DNA of 64,000 nucleotides from Roseisolibacter agri (GTDB taxonomy: Bacteria; Gemmatimonadota; Gemmatimonadetes; Gemmatimonadales; Gemmatimonadaceae). The notes beneath the pieces were generated by a model. The model had not been told where the DNA came from and searched no databases. It saw only the letters and a list, made by a program, of their open reading frames with translations. The translations under genes were made by a program, and so were the position numbers. Shown piece by piece: positions 28,687 through 37,238 of this stretch; within the stretch, counting starts at the first letter, position 1; each line of letters begins with the position of its first letter. Location of the stretch: NCBI RefSeq assembly GCF_030159095.1, contig NZ_BRXS01000003.1, positions 372,001 to 436,000 of the forward strand. Reading direction: 5' to 3'.

Positions 28687-29049
28687 CTATCGGCGAAGTG
28701 CAGGGGGCAGGTCCTCGGGTCCGTCGTCCGGCGCCCCCACCAGCGACTTCGGCGTGCGGCCCAGCGCGCGCATCGCCAGCGCCCACAGCGCGCTCACGCC
28801 CGCGATGCTCCCCGAGACGCCCACCAGGAGGCTCAGCGCGTCGAGGATCCAGCTGCCGCCGATCGGCATGCCTTCGACCCGGGCGAGCAGCCGGAAGAAG
28901 CCCTTGTATGCGAGGATCCCCCACACGGCGAACGCCAGGAGCGACACCAGCACCTCGATGGTGCGGCGCTTCCAGTTCGCCGGCGCGATGGTTCGGGCCG
29001 CGCGCATGGGGGTGATGGCTGGCGCACGCAAGGTCACGTCGCCGATCAT
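28687..29049 (-). CDS. Small two-helix membrane protein
   Basis: A 120-residue predicted inner-membrane protein with two hydrophobic helices (about residues 31-48 and 70-95), a basic N-terminus and a Pro-rich tail. No family recognised. AGGAG six bases before ATG 29049 supports translation. It precedes the MFS gene on the same strand with a family A repeat between, so any cotranscription would read through the hairpin. Confidence 0.7.
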   Translation of the reverse strand: MIGDVTLRAPAITPMRAARTIAPANWKRRTIEVLVSLLAFAVWGILAYKGFFRLLARVEGMPIGGSWILDALSLLVGVSGSIAGVSALWALAMRALGRTPKSLVGAPDDGPEDLPPALRR

Positions 29050-29374
29050 GGTGCACTCCTGGTGGTGGGCAGGGGCAGACCCCCGCGCCCAGAGTCCCGC
29101 GCGTTGCGGGACTCCGCAGAATTGCTACTACCGGACGCGGTGTGGCACAACCCTGGCCCGCCGGTGATGCTGCCGTGACAGGGCGCACACCGGCGTGCAG
29201 GATGGGAGGGACGGGTCCCGGCCGGCTTGGGGGGAGGGAGCCGCAGGACGGGCAGCGGTGAGCGCGGCCGGGACGCGAGGTGGGATGCTGGAGCGGCCGA
29301 TACGCTACACGCCCGCACGCGCGCGCGCCATGGGTCGAGCGTGACGATCCTGGTGGACGCGCCCGCGCGCGGTG
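29050..29374. other. Intergenic region between amidase and small membrane-protein genes
   Basis: About 325 bases. Next to the small gene lies a less GC-rich stretch (about 29118-29152) that may hold its promoter on the minus strand; the box matches are weak (TTGTGC, 17 bases, TAGCAA). The remainder, towards the amidase stop, shows no repeat family member, no strong terminator and no credible gene. Confidence 0.4.
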
Positions 29375-31021
29375 CTAGTGCGCGCTCGCCCCGGCCTGGA
29401 AGGTCGGCGGGCGCCGCAGCCGGGTCGCCTGCTCGAACGCGTACGCGTAGCGCAGCAGCCGCGCGTCCGACCACGCCCCCGCGAAGAACGACAGCCCCAC
29501 CGGCAGCCCCGCCACGAACCCCGCCGGCACCGTCACGTGGGGGTAGCCCGCCACCGCCGACGCGGACGAGAACCCGCCGCCGAAGTGGTCGCCGTTCAGC
29601 AGGTCGATCACCCAGGCCGGCCCGCCCGTCGGCGCGACGACGACGTCCAGCCGGTGCGCCGCGAGCATCGCGTCGATCCCCTGGACCCCCGCCTGACGGC
29701 GGATGCGCGCCAGCGTCGTGCGGTACTTCGGGTCGGTGAGCGGCGTCTTGGCCTGCGCGCGCACCATCAGCTCCTGCCCGAACCAGGGCATCTCGCGCGC
29801 GCGCTCCCTCTCATTGAAGGCGATGACGTCGGCCAGCGTGCGCACGCCCGCGGTCGGGCCGCGCGCGGCCAGGTAGGCGTTCAGGTCCGCCTTGAACTCC
29901 CACAGCAGCACCTCGAACTCGCCCGCGTCGAACTTCCCGCGCGTCGGCAGCCGCACGTCGTCCACCAGCACCGCGCCGGCCGCGCGGATCGCCCGCAGCG
30001 CCTCCTCCAGCACCTCGTCCACCTGCGGGTGGAAGCCGAAGAACTCGCGCGCCACGCCCACGCGCGCGCCCTTGAGCGCGCCGGCGTCCAGCCCCTGCGC
30101 GTAGTCCGCGAGCACGTGCCGCTGCGCCGCGACCGTGGCCGCGTCGCGCGGGTCGGCGCCCCCGGACGCGAGGACACCCAGCAGGAGCGCCGCGTCGCGG
30201 ACCGTGCGGGTCATCGGGCCGGCGGTGTCCTGCGAGTGCGCGATGGGGACGATCCCGCTCCGGCTCACCAGCCCGAGCGTCGGCTTGAGCCCCACGATCC
30301 CGCAGGACGACGACGGGCAGACGATCGAGCCGTCCGTCTCGGTGCCCACCGCCAGCGTCGCGAAGCTGGCCGCGATCGCCGCCCCCGACCCCGAGCTGGA
30401 GCCGCACGGCGTCCGATCGAGCGCGTACGGGTTCCGCGTCTGCCCTCCGCGGCCGCTCCAGCCGCTGGTCGAGCGCGTCGAGCGGAAGTTGGCCCACTCG
30501 CTGAGGTTCGTCTTGCCGAGGAGGACCGCGCCGGCCTCGCGCAGCCGCGTGGCGAGGAAGGCGTCGCGCGGCGCGGGGGCGCCGGCCAGCGCCAGCGAGC
30601 CGGCGGTCGTCAGCATCCGGTCGCCGGTGTCGATGTTGTCCTTCAGCAGCACCGGGATCCCGTGCAGCGGCCCGCGCACCCGCCCCGCCTTCCGCTCCGC
30701 GTCCAGCCGGTCGGCGATCTCCAGCGCCTCGGGGTTCACCTCGATCACGCTGCGCACGTCGGGCCCCGCGTGGTCCAGCGCCGCGATGCGCGTCAGGTGC
30801 GCCTCCGCGATCGCGCGCGCGGTGTGCCGGCCCGCGGCCATGTGCGCCTGGAGGTCGGCGACGGTCGCCTCCGCGAACGCGAAGTCCTGCCCGACGGGCG
30901 TGGCGGCGGTGGAGGACGGGAGCGGGGCGGCGGCGCCCAGCGGGCGTCCGGTAGCCAGCGCGGCGGCGCCCAGTGCGGCGGCGCCCAGCGCGCCCGTCCC
31001 GAGGAAGCGGCGACGATCCAT
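29375..31021 (-). CDS. Tat-exported amidase-signature hydrolase
   Basis: A 548-residue amidase-family enzyme (amide hydrolysis by a Ser-cisSer-Lys triad). Catalytic Lys in VLLKDNIDTGD, the Gly/Ser-rich signature CGSSSGSGAAIAASFA, and the nucleophile region ETDGSIVCPSSSCGIVGLKPT are all present. The N-terminus reads MDRRRFLGTG and then a long Ala/Gly stretch, a twin-arginine signal, so it is exported folded. Plausible substrates are peptide amides or N-acyl compounds; this cannot be settled from sequence. It starts 26 bases after the upstream lipoprotein gene and probably shares its transcript with that gene and the GNAT gene. Confidence 0.9.
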   Translation of the reverse strand: MDRRRFLGTGALGAAALGAAALATGRPLGAAAPLPSSTAATPVGQDFAFAEATVADLQAHMAAGRHTARAIAEAHLTRIAALDHAGPDVRSVIEVNPEALEIADRLDAERKAGRVRGPLHGIPVLLKDNIDTGDRMLTTAGSLALAGAPAPRDAFLATRLREAGAVLLGKTNLSEWANFRSTRSTSGWSGRGGQTRNPYALDRTPCGSSSGSGAAIAASFATLAVGTETDGSIVCPSSSCGIVGLKPTLGLVSRSGIVPIAHSQDTAGPMTRTVRDAALLLGVLASGGADPRDAATVAAQRHVLADYAQGLDAGALKGARVGVAREFFGFHPQVDEVLEEALRAIRAAGAVLVDDVRLPTRGKFDAGEFEVLLWEFKADLNAYLAARGPTAGVRTLADVIAFNERERAREMPWFGQELMVRAQAKTPLTDPKYRTTLARIRRQAGVQGIDAMLAAHRLDVVVAPTGGPAWVIDLLNGDHFGGGFSSASAVAGYPHVTVPAGFVAGLPVGLSFFAGAWSDARLLRYAYAFEQATRLRRPPTFQAGASAH

Positions 31022-31047
31022 GACGGTCGATGCGAGGTGGAATCGGG

Positions 31048-31722
31048 TCAGTCCGGGTCGCGGCGTCCGTGCACCTCCAGCGCCGCTCCGCCCAGCAAGG
31101 TGCGGCTGCGCCGGCCCGGGCGGCACTCCCGCCCACTGCCGGGGAGCGTCAGGCAGTCGCCCGGCTCGCGGCCGACGGCGCCCATCGCGAACACGTGCAG
31201 CGTGGTCCGCGCCCCGCCGACGTGCCCCACCAGCCCGGGCACCCAGGCCACCGACCGCGACCGGAACTCGCTGCCGCGTCGCACGCTCCACCCCTGGACG
31301 GTGGACCAGCCGGTGCCCCGCGCCGACACCCGGCCGACCTGCAGGTAGGGCGTCGCCTGCTCGGTGCCGACGTTCAGGCCGACGCCGCCGGCCGCGCCGC
31401 CGGTCCACGCCCGCGGCGCCTGGAGGTAGACGTCGAGCTGCGCCACCGGGAAGTAGACGGGCACGAACGCCCCGACGAAGAGCGAGGGCCGCGCGTCCGA
31501 GGCGGCGCGCCAGCCGTGGCCGACGCCCAGCCCGATGGGCGCGTTGCGGAGCCGGATGCCGCCCTCGTCCCCCTCGACGTAGGTGGGGCCGGTGGCCACG
31601 GACGCCACCGCCGACCCACGCAGCCCGGGCTCGACCTGCGGGCCGTGGAGCACCGCCGGGAAGCACCCCGCCACCAGAACAGGCGCCAGTGCCGCGACAG
31701 CGACCCCGATCCGCTCCCTCAC
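31048..31722 (-). CDS. Predicted outer-membrane lipoprotein
   Basis: A 224-residue protein with a signal and lipobox VAGC (Cys19 or 20). The mature chain is rich in Gly and alternating hydrophobic residues (LFVGAFVPVYFPVAQLDVYLQ), as in small beta barrels. No family recognised. The GTG start at 31722 overlaps the GNAT stop by four bases (GTGA), so translation is coupled. The amidase gene follows at once. A link to a surface-modifying activity is only suggested by this neighbourhood. Confidence 0.7.
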   Translation of the reverse strand: MRERIGVAVAALAPVLVAGCFPAVLHGPQVEPGLRGSAVASVATGPTYVEGDEGGIRLRNAPIGLGVGHGWRAASDARPSLFVGAFVPVYFPVAQLDVYLQAPRAWTGGAAGGVGLNVGTEQATPYLQVGRVSARGTGWSTVQGWSVRRGSEFRSRSVAWVPGLVGHVGGARTTLHVFAMGAVGREPGDCLTLPGSGRECRPGRRSRTLLGGAALEVHGRRDPD

Positions 31723-32327
31723 GTCGCGCCACCCGACGTCGTCGGCACCGCCATCAGCCAGTCGTGCTGCACCTCGCGCCCCATCGTGAACGTCGCGGTC
31801 GCGATGGTCCGTGCGCCCCGCTTCCGGTAGAACGCGACCGCGCGCGGGTTCCGCTGGTAGACCGAGAACCAGAGCGCCCCCGCCCCGGCGGCTGCGGCCT
31901 CCGCTCGGGCCGCGTCGAGCAGCCGCGCCGCCACCCCGCTGCCGTGCCACGGACGGTCCACGTAGAGCCGGGCGAGCTCCGCGGTCGCCACTTCCAGGAG
32001 CGCTGTCGCTTCCTGCTCCGACGCTGGCGCGAAGTTGTCCGCCTCGCCCGGGCGCGACGCCGTGCGCACCACCGCGTACCCGGCCAGCGCCCCGCCCGAC
32101 TCGGCCACCACGACCCGCAGGCGCGCGTCGGCCAGCTCGGCCCCCTGCAGCGCCGGCCCGAAGTGGTCGGCGACGTACGCCTCGACGTCGGCGGGATCGC
32201 AGGGCCCGGCCGGCGGCGCGTACGTCTCGCGGAAGGTCCGCGCGGCGAGCTCCGCCAGCGCGACCGCGTCGCCGGGGGTCGCGCGGCGCAGCGTGGCGGC
32301 GGGCGGGGTGGGGGTGATGGAGCTCAC
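31719..32327 (-). CDS. GNAT-family N-acetyltransferase
   Basis: A 202-residue acetyl-CoA-dependent acetyltransferase. Motif A is LYVDRPWHGSGVAARLLDAA (the acetyl-CoA pyrophosphate loop), preceded by a strand with LAGYAVV and followed by the motif B region NPRAVAFYRKRGA typical of the family. The acceptor is unknown; it may be an amino group of a metabolite or protein. It is the first gene of a likely three-gene minus-strand operon with the lipoprotein and amidase. Confidence 0.88.
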   Translation of the reverse strand: MSSITPTPPAATLRRATPGDAVALAELAARTFRETYAPPAGPCDPADVEAYVADHFGPALQGAELADARLRVVVAESGGALAGYAVVRTASRPGEADNFAPASEQEATALLEVATAELARLYVDRPWHGSGVAARLLDAARAEAAAAGAGALWFSVYQRNPRAVAFYRKRGARTIATATFTMGREVQHDWLMAVPTTSGGAT

Positions 32328-32435
32328 GCCGAACGGGGGCTCGGGTCCGAGTGTTGCCCTTGTGGGAGGGACCGCGGGGCGGGCGACGGCCTCGGCATGG
32401 CGCCACCCCGCTTCACCCTAGCAGGAGAGCATCGG

Positions 32436-32759
32436 ATGATCACTCGCCGCATCGTCACCACCTTCGCCACCCTGGTCGCGCTCGCGGCGCCGGTGGCCGC
32501 GCACGCCCAGACCAAGACCGACAAGCCGGTGACGCCGGAGCAGGTGGCGAAGAACACCGAGTCCGAGTCGAAGCGCGTCGCCAACCGCACGGGCAAGACG
32601 GTCCGCAAGGCGGGCAAGCAGACCGAGAAGCAGGCGAAGCGCACCGCGAAGTCGATCAAGAAGGTGTACAGTCGCAAGGCGCGCCGCGACACCGCGGTCC
32701 TGACGCCGGGCTGGGTGCCGTCGGAGCGCCAGGTCACGTACGTCACGGGCCTCGCCTGA
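32436..32759 (+). CDS. Small secreted Lys/Arg-rich protein
   Basis: A 107-residue exported protein: signal ending AHAQ near residue 25, then a highly basic region (about 35-85) of Lys, Arg, Thr and Gln in a helical pattern (AKNTESESKRVANRTGKTVR and similar). It could bind nucleic acid, lipopolysaccharide or acidic polymer at the cell surface. No family recognised. AGGAG eight bases before ATG 32436 supports the start. The gene is followed by a 74-base perfect palindrome. Confidence 0.75.
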   Translation: MITRRIVTTFATLVALAAPVAAHAQTKTDKPVTPEQVAKNTESESKRVANRTGKTVRKAGKQTEKQAKRTAKSIKKVYSRKARRDTAVLTPGWVPSERQVTYVTGLA

Positions 32760-32776
32760 TCGACCCGACGCGACGT

Positions 32777-32850
32777 CGGCAGGCTCGCTGAACGGCGACG
32801 GGGGCGCGTCCACGTGGACGCGCCCCCGTCGCCGTTCAGCGAGCCTGCCG
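32777..32850. terminator. 74-base perfect palindrome (37-bp stem, no loop)
   Basis: 32777-32813 is the exact reverse complement of 32814-32850, with no spacer; the centre is GTCCACGTGGAC. It begins 17 bases after the upstream stop, so it can end transcription, but its length and perfection far exceed the other terminators. Its last bases overlap the start of the family B element that follows. Confidence 0.9.
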
Positions 32851-33012
32851 GACCCGAACGACAAGAGCGGCAAGGATGAAAGTCTGAGAAGATCTGATAA
32901 CGACGGATGGCTCCGGTGGAGTGCGAGGACCCTCGCGCCACGCGGAGCCATCCGTCGTTCTCAGATCTGGTCCGATCTTATCCTTGCATGCCGTTCGCCG
33001 TTCGGGCCCGGC
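32847..33012. repeat. Long inverted repeat, family B, copy 2
   Basis: Core CGACGGATGGCTCCG (32901-32915) pairs with 32943-32957. Outer arms GCCGGACCCGAACG and CGTTCGGGCCCGGC and an inner AGGATGAAAGTCTGAGAAG / CTTATCCTTGC zone complete it. It directly abuts the 74-base palindrome and ends beside the stop of the minus-strand gene, between convergent genes. Confidence 0.92.
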
Positions 33013-33021
33013 GCGTTCGAC

Positions 33022-33438
33022 TCAGCCCGTCCACGGCGCACCGCCGCCGGCCGCGCAGCGGTAGTCCAGCCCCTCCAGCCCGCCGGCGCCCTGCAGCCGC
33101 CACGCCTCGTGCCGCGCGTGCGGCGCGACGCTCAGCATCGTCCCGTCGCTGAACGCCACCAGCAGCGCGCCCTCGCGCTCGACCTCCAGCGACTCCGCCC
33201 GCCGGCCGACGAGCGTCAGCAGCGGCGCCAGCTGCTCGGGCTCCTGCGGGTCGATCCGCCGCGACACCCCGTCGGCCTGCCGCAGGTGGAAGGCGACGCC
33301 CACGCGCAGCTCCAGCGCGTCGTGCAGCGTCCAGGTCAGCAGCCGCACCGCGCCCAGCTCCACGACGAACTGCGTGACGCGATGGTCGAGCAGGGTGAGC
33401 ACGTGCCGGTCGGGCGATTCGTCGAGCGAGGCGGACAT
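33022..33438 (-). CDS. DUF6188-like protein
   Basis: A 138-residue cytoplasmic protein. The C-terminal half has SDGTMLSVAPHARHEAW followed by LQGAGGLEGLDYRCAAGGGAPW, resembling the DUF6188 pattern of a predicted small beta-rich domain, which has been seen near immunity proteins in other bacteria; that link is not supported by context here. ATG 33438 lies 48 bases after the stop of the small gene upstream, so the two are probably cotranscribed. Confidence 0.6.
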   Translation of the reverse strand: MSASLDESPDRHVLTLLDHRVTQFVVELGAVRLLTWTLHDALELRVGVAFHLRQADGVSRRIDPQEPEQLAPLLTLVGRRAESLEVEREGALLVAFSDGTMLSVAPHARHEAWRLQGAGGLEGLDYRCAAGGGAPWTG

Positions 33439-33486
33439 GCAGCAGCGGGTACGGCGGTACGGCGTGAATCAGCGACGTCCGACGGC

Positions 33487-33735
33487 TCAGTCGGCGCGCG
33501 GCGGCGTCGCGCGCGGCCGCTCGTCGTCTCCGCCGCGCTCCGCCGCCTCACGCCGGTCGAGGGCGGCGGCCGCGCGCGACAGCTCGCCCGCCGCCGCCGC
33601 GATGCGCGTCCACGCGTCGCTGAGCCGCAGCAACGAGTCGCGCAGCACCAGCAGGTCCGCGGCCGCGGTGCGCGGGTCGGGCTGGAGCAGCGCGTCCACC
33701 TGGGCGGGCGTCAGCGGATCGGGAGCGGTCGACAT
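33487..33735 (-). CDS. Small helical hypothetical protein
   Basis: An 82-residue protein, mostly amphipathic helix (TPAQVDALLQPDPRTAAADL and then LRLSDAWTRIAAAAGELSRA) with a charged C-terminal tail. No family recognised. Codon use is like the neighbours and its length and position (48 bases before the DUF6188-like gene) suggest a real two-gene unit, but the evidence is modest. Confidence 0.5.
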   Translation of the reverse strand: MSTAPDPLTPAQVDALLQPDPRTAAADLLVLRDSLLRLSDAWTRIAAAAGELSRAAAALDRREAAERGGDDERPRATPPRAD

Positions 33736-34013
33736 GCGGAGAGGGGATGAGGCCGGGGAGGTCGCGCGCGTGCGCGTCTGCGAATGCGAATGCGACGCCA
33801 GCGGTCGGCACGATGCACGCCGCGCACGCCGCGCGCCAGCGCCCCGGCGCACGGCGCCGTCACCGCGCGCCCAAGACGTTGTCGCGACGGCGCTTCGCCC
33901 GCGGCGACCGCCGCCGCGCGACGCCGCGCCGCTCGCCACGCCCGCGCGGAGCGTCGCGTCGCGGCCACAGCGGACGCGGCGGCGACGCGACGCCCGCGCG
34001 GCGCTGGCGACGG

Positions 34014-35582
34014 TCAGCTCGCGCCGTCGTCGTCCAGCGACGCCTCGGCCAGCGGCGCGCGCGACGGCCCGTTGATGACCGAGCCGTCCGGCGCGAACCG
34101 CGATCCGTGACACGGGCAGTCCCACGTCTTCTCGGCCGAGTTCCAGTCGACGACGCACCAGAGGTGCGGGCAGATCGCGGAGCGGACCGTGAGCGTGCCG
34201 TCGTGGTCGCGGTGGACCGCGAGCTTGGTCGCGCCGCGCCGGATCACGCGTCCCTCCCCCGCCGGGACCTGCGCCACGTCGTCCACGTCGCCCGGCGTCG
34301 CCAGCTCGCGGTACTGCGCGGCGACGTTGACGTTCTCCTTCAGCCACTCGCCGGTCGCCTTCAGCGTCACGCGCGACGGATCGTACAGCGTCGCCCACGG
34401 ATGGTCCTCGCCGGCGATCAGCGCGGGGAGCAGCAGCCCCGCGATCGTGCCGTGCGTCATCCCGTTCCCCGAGTCGCCGGTCGCGATCCAGAGGCGGCGG
34501 CTCCCGGGATTGCGGCCGATGAACGCGATCGCGTCCACCGGCTCGATCACCTGCCCGCTCCACCGGTGCTCGACCGCCTCGATGGGGAAGCGCTGCCGCG
34601 TCCACCGCTCCAGCGCGTCGAAGCGCGCGGGCTCGTCGTCGCCGCCCTGCCCCGTCTTGTGGTCCTCGCCGCCCACGATCAGGACGTCGGTGTCGCCGCT
34701 CCCCTGCGGATCGAGCAGGCGGACGTAGTGGTACGGCTCGGCCGTGTCCCAGTAGAGCCCCGGCGGGACCGCACCGCGCCGCACGCGCGCGCCGATGACG
34801 TACGTGCGATACGGCGCCTGCTTGGTGTGCATCGCGACGCGGTCGTTGATCGGCACGTTGGTCGCGACCACGACGTCGGCCGCGCGCACGGTGCGCCCCG
34901 CGTCGGTCGTCACGGTGCAGCGGCCGCCGTCCTCGCTCGCGTCCTCGATGCCCGACACGTGCGCGCCCATGAAGATCCGGCCGCCGTGCTTCACGACCGC
35001 GCGCGCGAGCCCCGCGATGTACCTGTGGATGTGGAACTGCGCCTGCCGCGGGAACCGCAGCGCCGGTCCGCCGAGCGGCTCCGCGAGCGGCCACTGCTCC
35101 TCGAGCGTGACGTCGGTGAGGCCCGCGCGGTGCGCCGCATCGCGCTCCTCCACCAGCGTGTCGCGCTCCTCGCCGCCGTTGCGCACCGCGGGGAACCACC
35201 AGCCGTCGAGCCGCACGAAGTCGCACGCGATGTCCTCCTCGCGCACGATGCGCTCGATCGCGTCGACGCCGGCGACGAAGCTCTCCGCGAGCAGCTGCGA
35301 CGCGCGCGCGCCGTGCAGGCGCTCCACCTCGCTGTAGTAGTCGTCGAACGCCGTCGCGAGGTGCGCGGTCGTGCGCCCCGTCTCACCGCCGCCCACCGGG
35401 CCGTCGTCGAGCACGACGACCGCGCGCCCCGCGCGCGCCAGGTGGTAGGCGGTGGTGAGCCCCGCGATGCCGGCACCGACGACGCACACGTCGGTGTCGA
35501 GGTCCTCGGCGAGCGGCGGGAACGCGGGCAGCTCCGCGGTCGCGTCCCACACGGATGGACGGGCGCCTTCTTCGCTGTGCAT
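34014..35582 (-). CDS. FAD-dependent oxidoreductase with C-terminal Rieske domain
   Basis: A 522-residue protein with a DAO-type FAD domain at the N-terminus (VCVVGAGIAGLTTAYHLARAG, residues about 31-51) and a Rieske [2Fe-2S] domain at the C-terminus: Cys471-x-His473 and Cys489-x-x-His492 provide the four ligands. The arrangement matches the family of glycine/D-amino-acid-oxidase-like proteins fused to Rieske (YhfW type). It probably oxidises an amine or similar small molecule and passes electrons through the cluster. No signal peptide is evident, so it is cytoplasmic. ATG 35582 is the nearest start before the FAD motif. Confidence 0.9.
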   Translation of the reverse strand: MHSEEGARPSVWDATAELPAFPPLAEDLDTDVCVVGAGIAGLTTAYHLARAGRAVVVLDDGPVGGGETGRTTAHLATAFDDYYSEVERLHGARASQLLAESFVAGVDAIERIVREEDIACDFVRLDGWWFPAVRNGGEERDTLVEERDAAHRAGLTDVTLEEQWPLAEPLGGPALRFPRQAQFHIHRYIAGLARAVVKHGGRIFMGAHVSGIEDASEDGGRCTVTTDAGRTVRAADVVVATNVPINDRVAMHTKQAPYRTYVIGARVRRGAVPPGLYWDTAEPYHYVRLLDPQGSGDTDVLIVGGEDHKTGQGGDDEPARFDALERWTRQRFPIEAVEHRWSGQVIEPVDAIAFIGRNPGSRRLWIATGDSGNGMTHGTIAGLLLPALIAGEDHPWATLYDPSRVTLKATGEWLKENVNVAAQYRELATPGDVDDVAQVPAGEGRVIRRGATKLAVHRDHDGTLTVRSAICPHLWCVVDWNSAEKTWDCPCHGSRFAPDGSVINGPSRAPLAEASLDDDGAS

Positions 35583-35793
35583 GGTGCGGACGGTCGAGGT
35601 CGTGCGCGGACGCTGCCCATCACGGGCAACCACGCGCGCGTGCTCCACGGGCAGGCGGCGTGCCCCGGTTCCTGCGCTCGAGCTCGCGCACCACTCGCGC
35701 AACGCGCGCGGATGTTGCACCGTGGGGCGGGCCACGACGACGACCACCGCGACCACCACCGCGACCACCGACCCGAGCCATCAGGAGGAGCGC
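35583..35793. promoter_or_regulatory. Divergent gap with ACC-rich short repeats
   Basis: About 210 bases between divergent genes. A run of CGACCACCG/CGACCACCACC units occupies roughly 35736-35773. The ribosome-binding site AGGAGG (35783-35788) lies five bases before the small Cys-rich gene. No promoter boxes are clear. Confidence 0.45.
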
Positions 35794-35997
35794 ATGCAGA
35801 CAGTCCAGGACGGGCAGTGCGGCCTGTGCGCCCATTTCGGCGAGCACCATCCGACCACGCAGCAGCAGGTGCAGATCCGCCGCAGCCACGAGGCCCCGGA
35901 GACGATGCTCGACGACTGCGGCCACCCGCGCCATGCGCCGCTGCACCTGAAGGTCACGCCGCTCAGCGGCTGCGACGGCTTCGAGCCCGCGCGCTGA
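35794..35997 (+). CDS. Small Cys/His-rich protein
   Basis: A 67-residue protein with likely metal-binding residues: CGLCAHFGEHH at 9-19, a central DDCGHPRH, and a final Cys near residue 60. Spacing resembles a zinc or iron-sulfur site, but no known family is recognised. The ideal AGGAGG ribosome-binding site five bases before the ATG is one of the strongest in the window and suggests high expression. A 15-bp hairpin follows the stop. Confidence 0.7.
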   Translation: MQTVQDGQCGLCAHFGEHHPTTQQQVQIRRSHEAPETMLDDCGHPRHAPLHLKVTPLSGCDGFEPAR

Positions 35998-36023
35998 AGC
36001 GCACGCCGAGTCGCGAGATGTGG

Positions 36024-36057
36024 AACGGGGGGCGCCGAGTCATCGGCGCCCCCCGTT
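36024..36057 (+). terminator. Hairpin terminator between convergent genes
   Basis: Perfect 15-bp stem (36024-36038 with 36043-36057) with loop GTCA; T residues follow on the plus strand. It can serve both the small Cys-rich gene and the minus-strand CsgG-like gene. Confidence 0.85.
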
Positions 36058-36089
36058 TCGCGTGCGGTCGACGTGCATCCCCCGATCGC

Positions 36090-36878
36090 TCAGGGCCAGC
36101 GCCGCAGCAGGTCCTTCGCCTTGTTGCGCACCTGCTGCTTGGCCGCGTTGCCCGAGCGCCGCTTCGCCTCGGCGTACGCGGCCGCGACGATCGCCGACTC
36201 CGGCGCCTTGAGCATCACGGGCCCCAGCTTCTCGATCGCGCCCACGTGGTCGCCGTAGTCGAGGCGCTGCAGCCCCTGCGAGAAGGCGACCATGGTGCCC
36301 GCGTCGTCGATGCGGTTCTTCTGCTGCTTCGCCTCCATCTCCGCCATCGCCTCGGGCGACACGGCGATGGGCAGCCCCTTCACGAGCTCCTTCGCGAGCT
36401 TCTGCTGCAGGTCGAAGAACTTGTCCTCCTTCCCCTGCACCTTGGCGGTGCGCACGATCTCGCCGGTCTCGACGCGCACGACGCGGGTGTCGATGCGGAT
36501 CTCGGGATCCCGCGCCGTGAACGCACCGGTCAGCAGGTACTCGGCGCCGAGCAGCTTGCCGGCCTTCACGGCGGTGGCGGGATCGAAGAAGCCGGACTGC
36601 TGCATCTTCTGCTCGGTCAGCACGGCCTGGAGCTTGTCGCGCTCGACGAGCTTGATCTCGGGGACGCCGGACAGGTCGGTGATGAGCATCGCGGCGACGC
36701 CGCGGCCCATCGCGTCGTAGTCGGCGCTGCCGGTGTTGTTGTCGAAGTAGAGGACGGCGACCGTCTTGGGAGCCTCGCGCGGCGTGCGGCCGGCGCCCTG
36801 CGCACCGCCCGCGACGGGCAGGGTCAGCAGGAGGGACGCGGCCGCGGCGAGGCGGCGGACGAACGACGGGGGACGCAT
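36090..36878 (-). CDS. CsgG/FlgO-like periplasmic or outer-membrane protein
   Basis: A 262-residue exported protein. After a signal ending GGAQG, the chain has the CsgG-type core: VAVLYFDNNTGSADYDAMGRG, LVERDKLQAVLTEQ, LGAEYLLTGAF and a strand-rich IDTRVVRVETGEIV. This fold underlies curli secretion (CsgG) and FlgO/LpoB-like proteins. There is no lipobox, so it may be soluble in the periplasm; a curli secretion pore seems unlikely without other curli genes. The C-terminal 80 residues are helical. GGAG eight bases before ATG 36878 supports the start. Confidence 0.82.
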   Translation of the reverse strand: MRPPSFVRRLAAAASLLLTLPVAGGAQGAGRTPREAPKTVAVLYFDNNTGSADYDAMGRGVAAMLITDLSGVPEIKLVERDKLQAVLTEQKMQQSGFFDPATAVKAGKLLGAEYLLTGAFTARDPEIRIDTRVVRVETGEIVRTAKVQGKEDKFFDLQQKLAKELVKGLPIAVSPEAMAEMEAKQQKNRIDDAGTMVAFSQGLQRLDYGDHVGAIEKLGPVMLKAPESAIVAAAYAEAKRRSGNAAKQQVRNKAKDLLRRWP

Positions 36879-37095
36879 CGGGACGACTCCAGCGAACGGA
36901 CGACGGATACGGAAACGGCGACTCTGCCCGGGCGACGGGCGCCGGGGCATCCTGCAACGTGCAGGTACACCGGAACCGCCGCAATGCTGCGAATGACCCG
37001 TACGGCGCCTGCCCGGGGACGGTTCCGTCGAGCGGGCTGCGGCTGCGGGCTGGCGATCCCGTCTCGGCATCCTCGCGCCGGACCCGTCTACCCAT
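36879..37095. other. Upstream region of the CsgG-like gene
   Basis: About 217 bases between the start of the CsgG-like gene and a family C repeat. It contains a short GGGCTGCGGCTGCGGGCTGG stretch (about 37025-37044) like that at the edge of family C copy 2, and GCGCCGGACCC (about 37076-37086), the outer module of families B and C. No promoter is clear. Confidence 0.4.
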
Positions 37096-37223
37096 TGGAG
37101 GGATGCGGATGCCCCGGATCGTAGCGGATCGGACGGATCGCTCCGGGTAGCGCGACGCTCCCCGCGCCGCAGCGGAGCGATCCGAGTGATCCGTTCGGAT
37201 CCGGAGCATCCGCATCCTCTCCA
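37096..37223. repeat. Long inverted repeat, family C, copy 3
   Basis: TGGAGGGATGCGGATGCCCC on the left (from 37096) pairs with the right arm ending GGAGCATCCGCATCCTCTCC (to 37223), continuing through GGATCG/CGATCC to CGCTCCG/CGGAGCG, about 50 bp with few mismatches. It lies between codirectional minus-strand genes. Confidence 0.92.
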
Positions 37224-37238
37224 CAGGCCACAGGGTCA

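Noticed and set aside
29122-29150. Sigma-70 promoter for the small membrane-protein gene
   Set aside because: Boxes TTGTGC and TAGCAA match the consensus at only three of six positions each, so they are mentioned in the intergenic entry but not annotated as a promoter.
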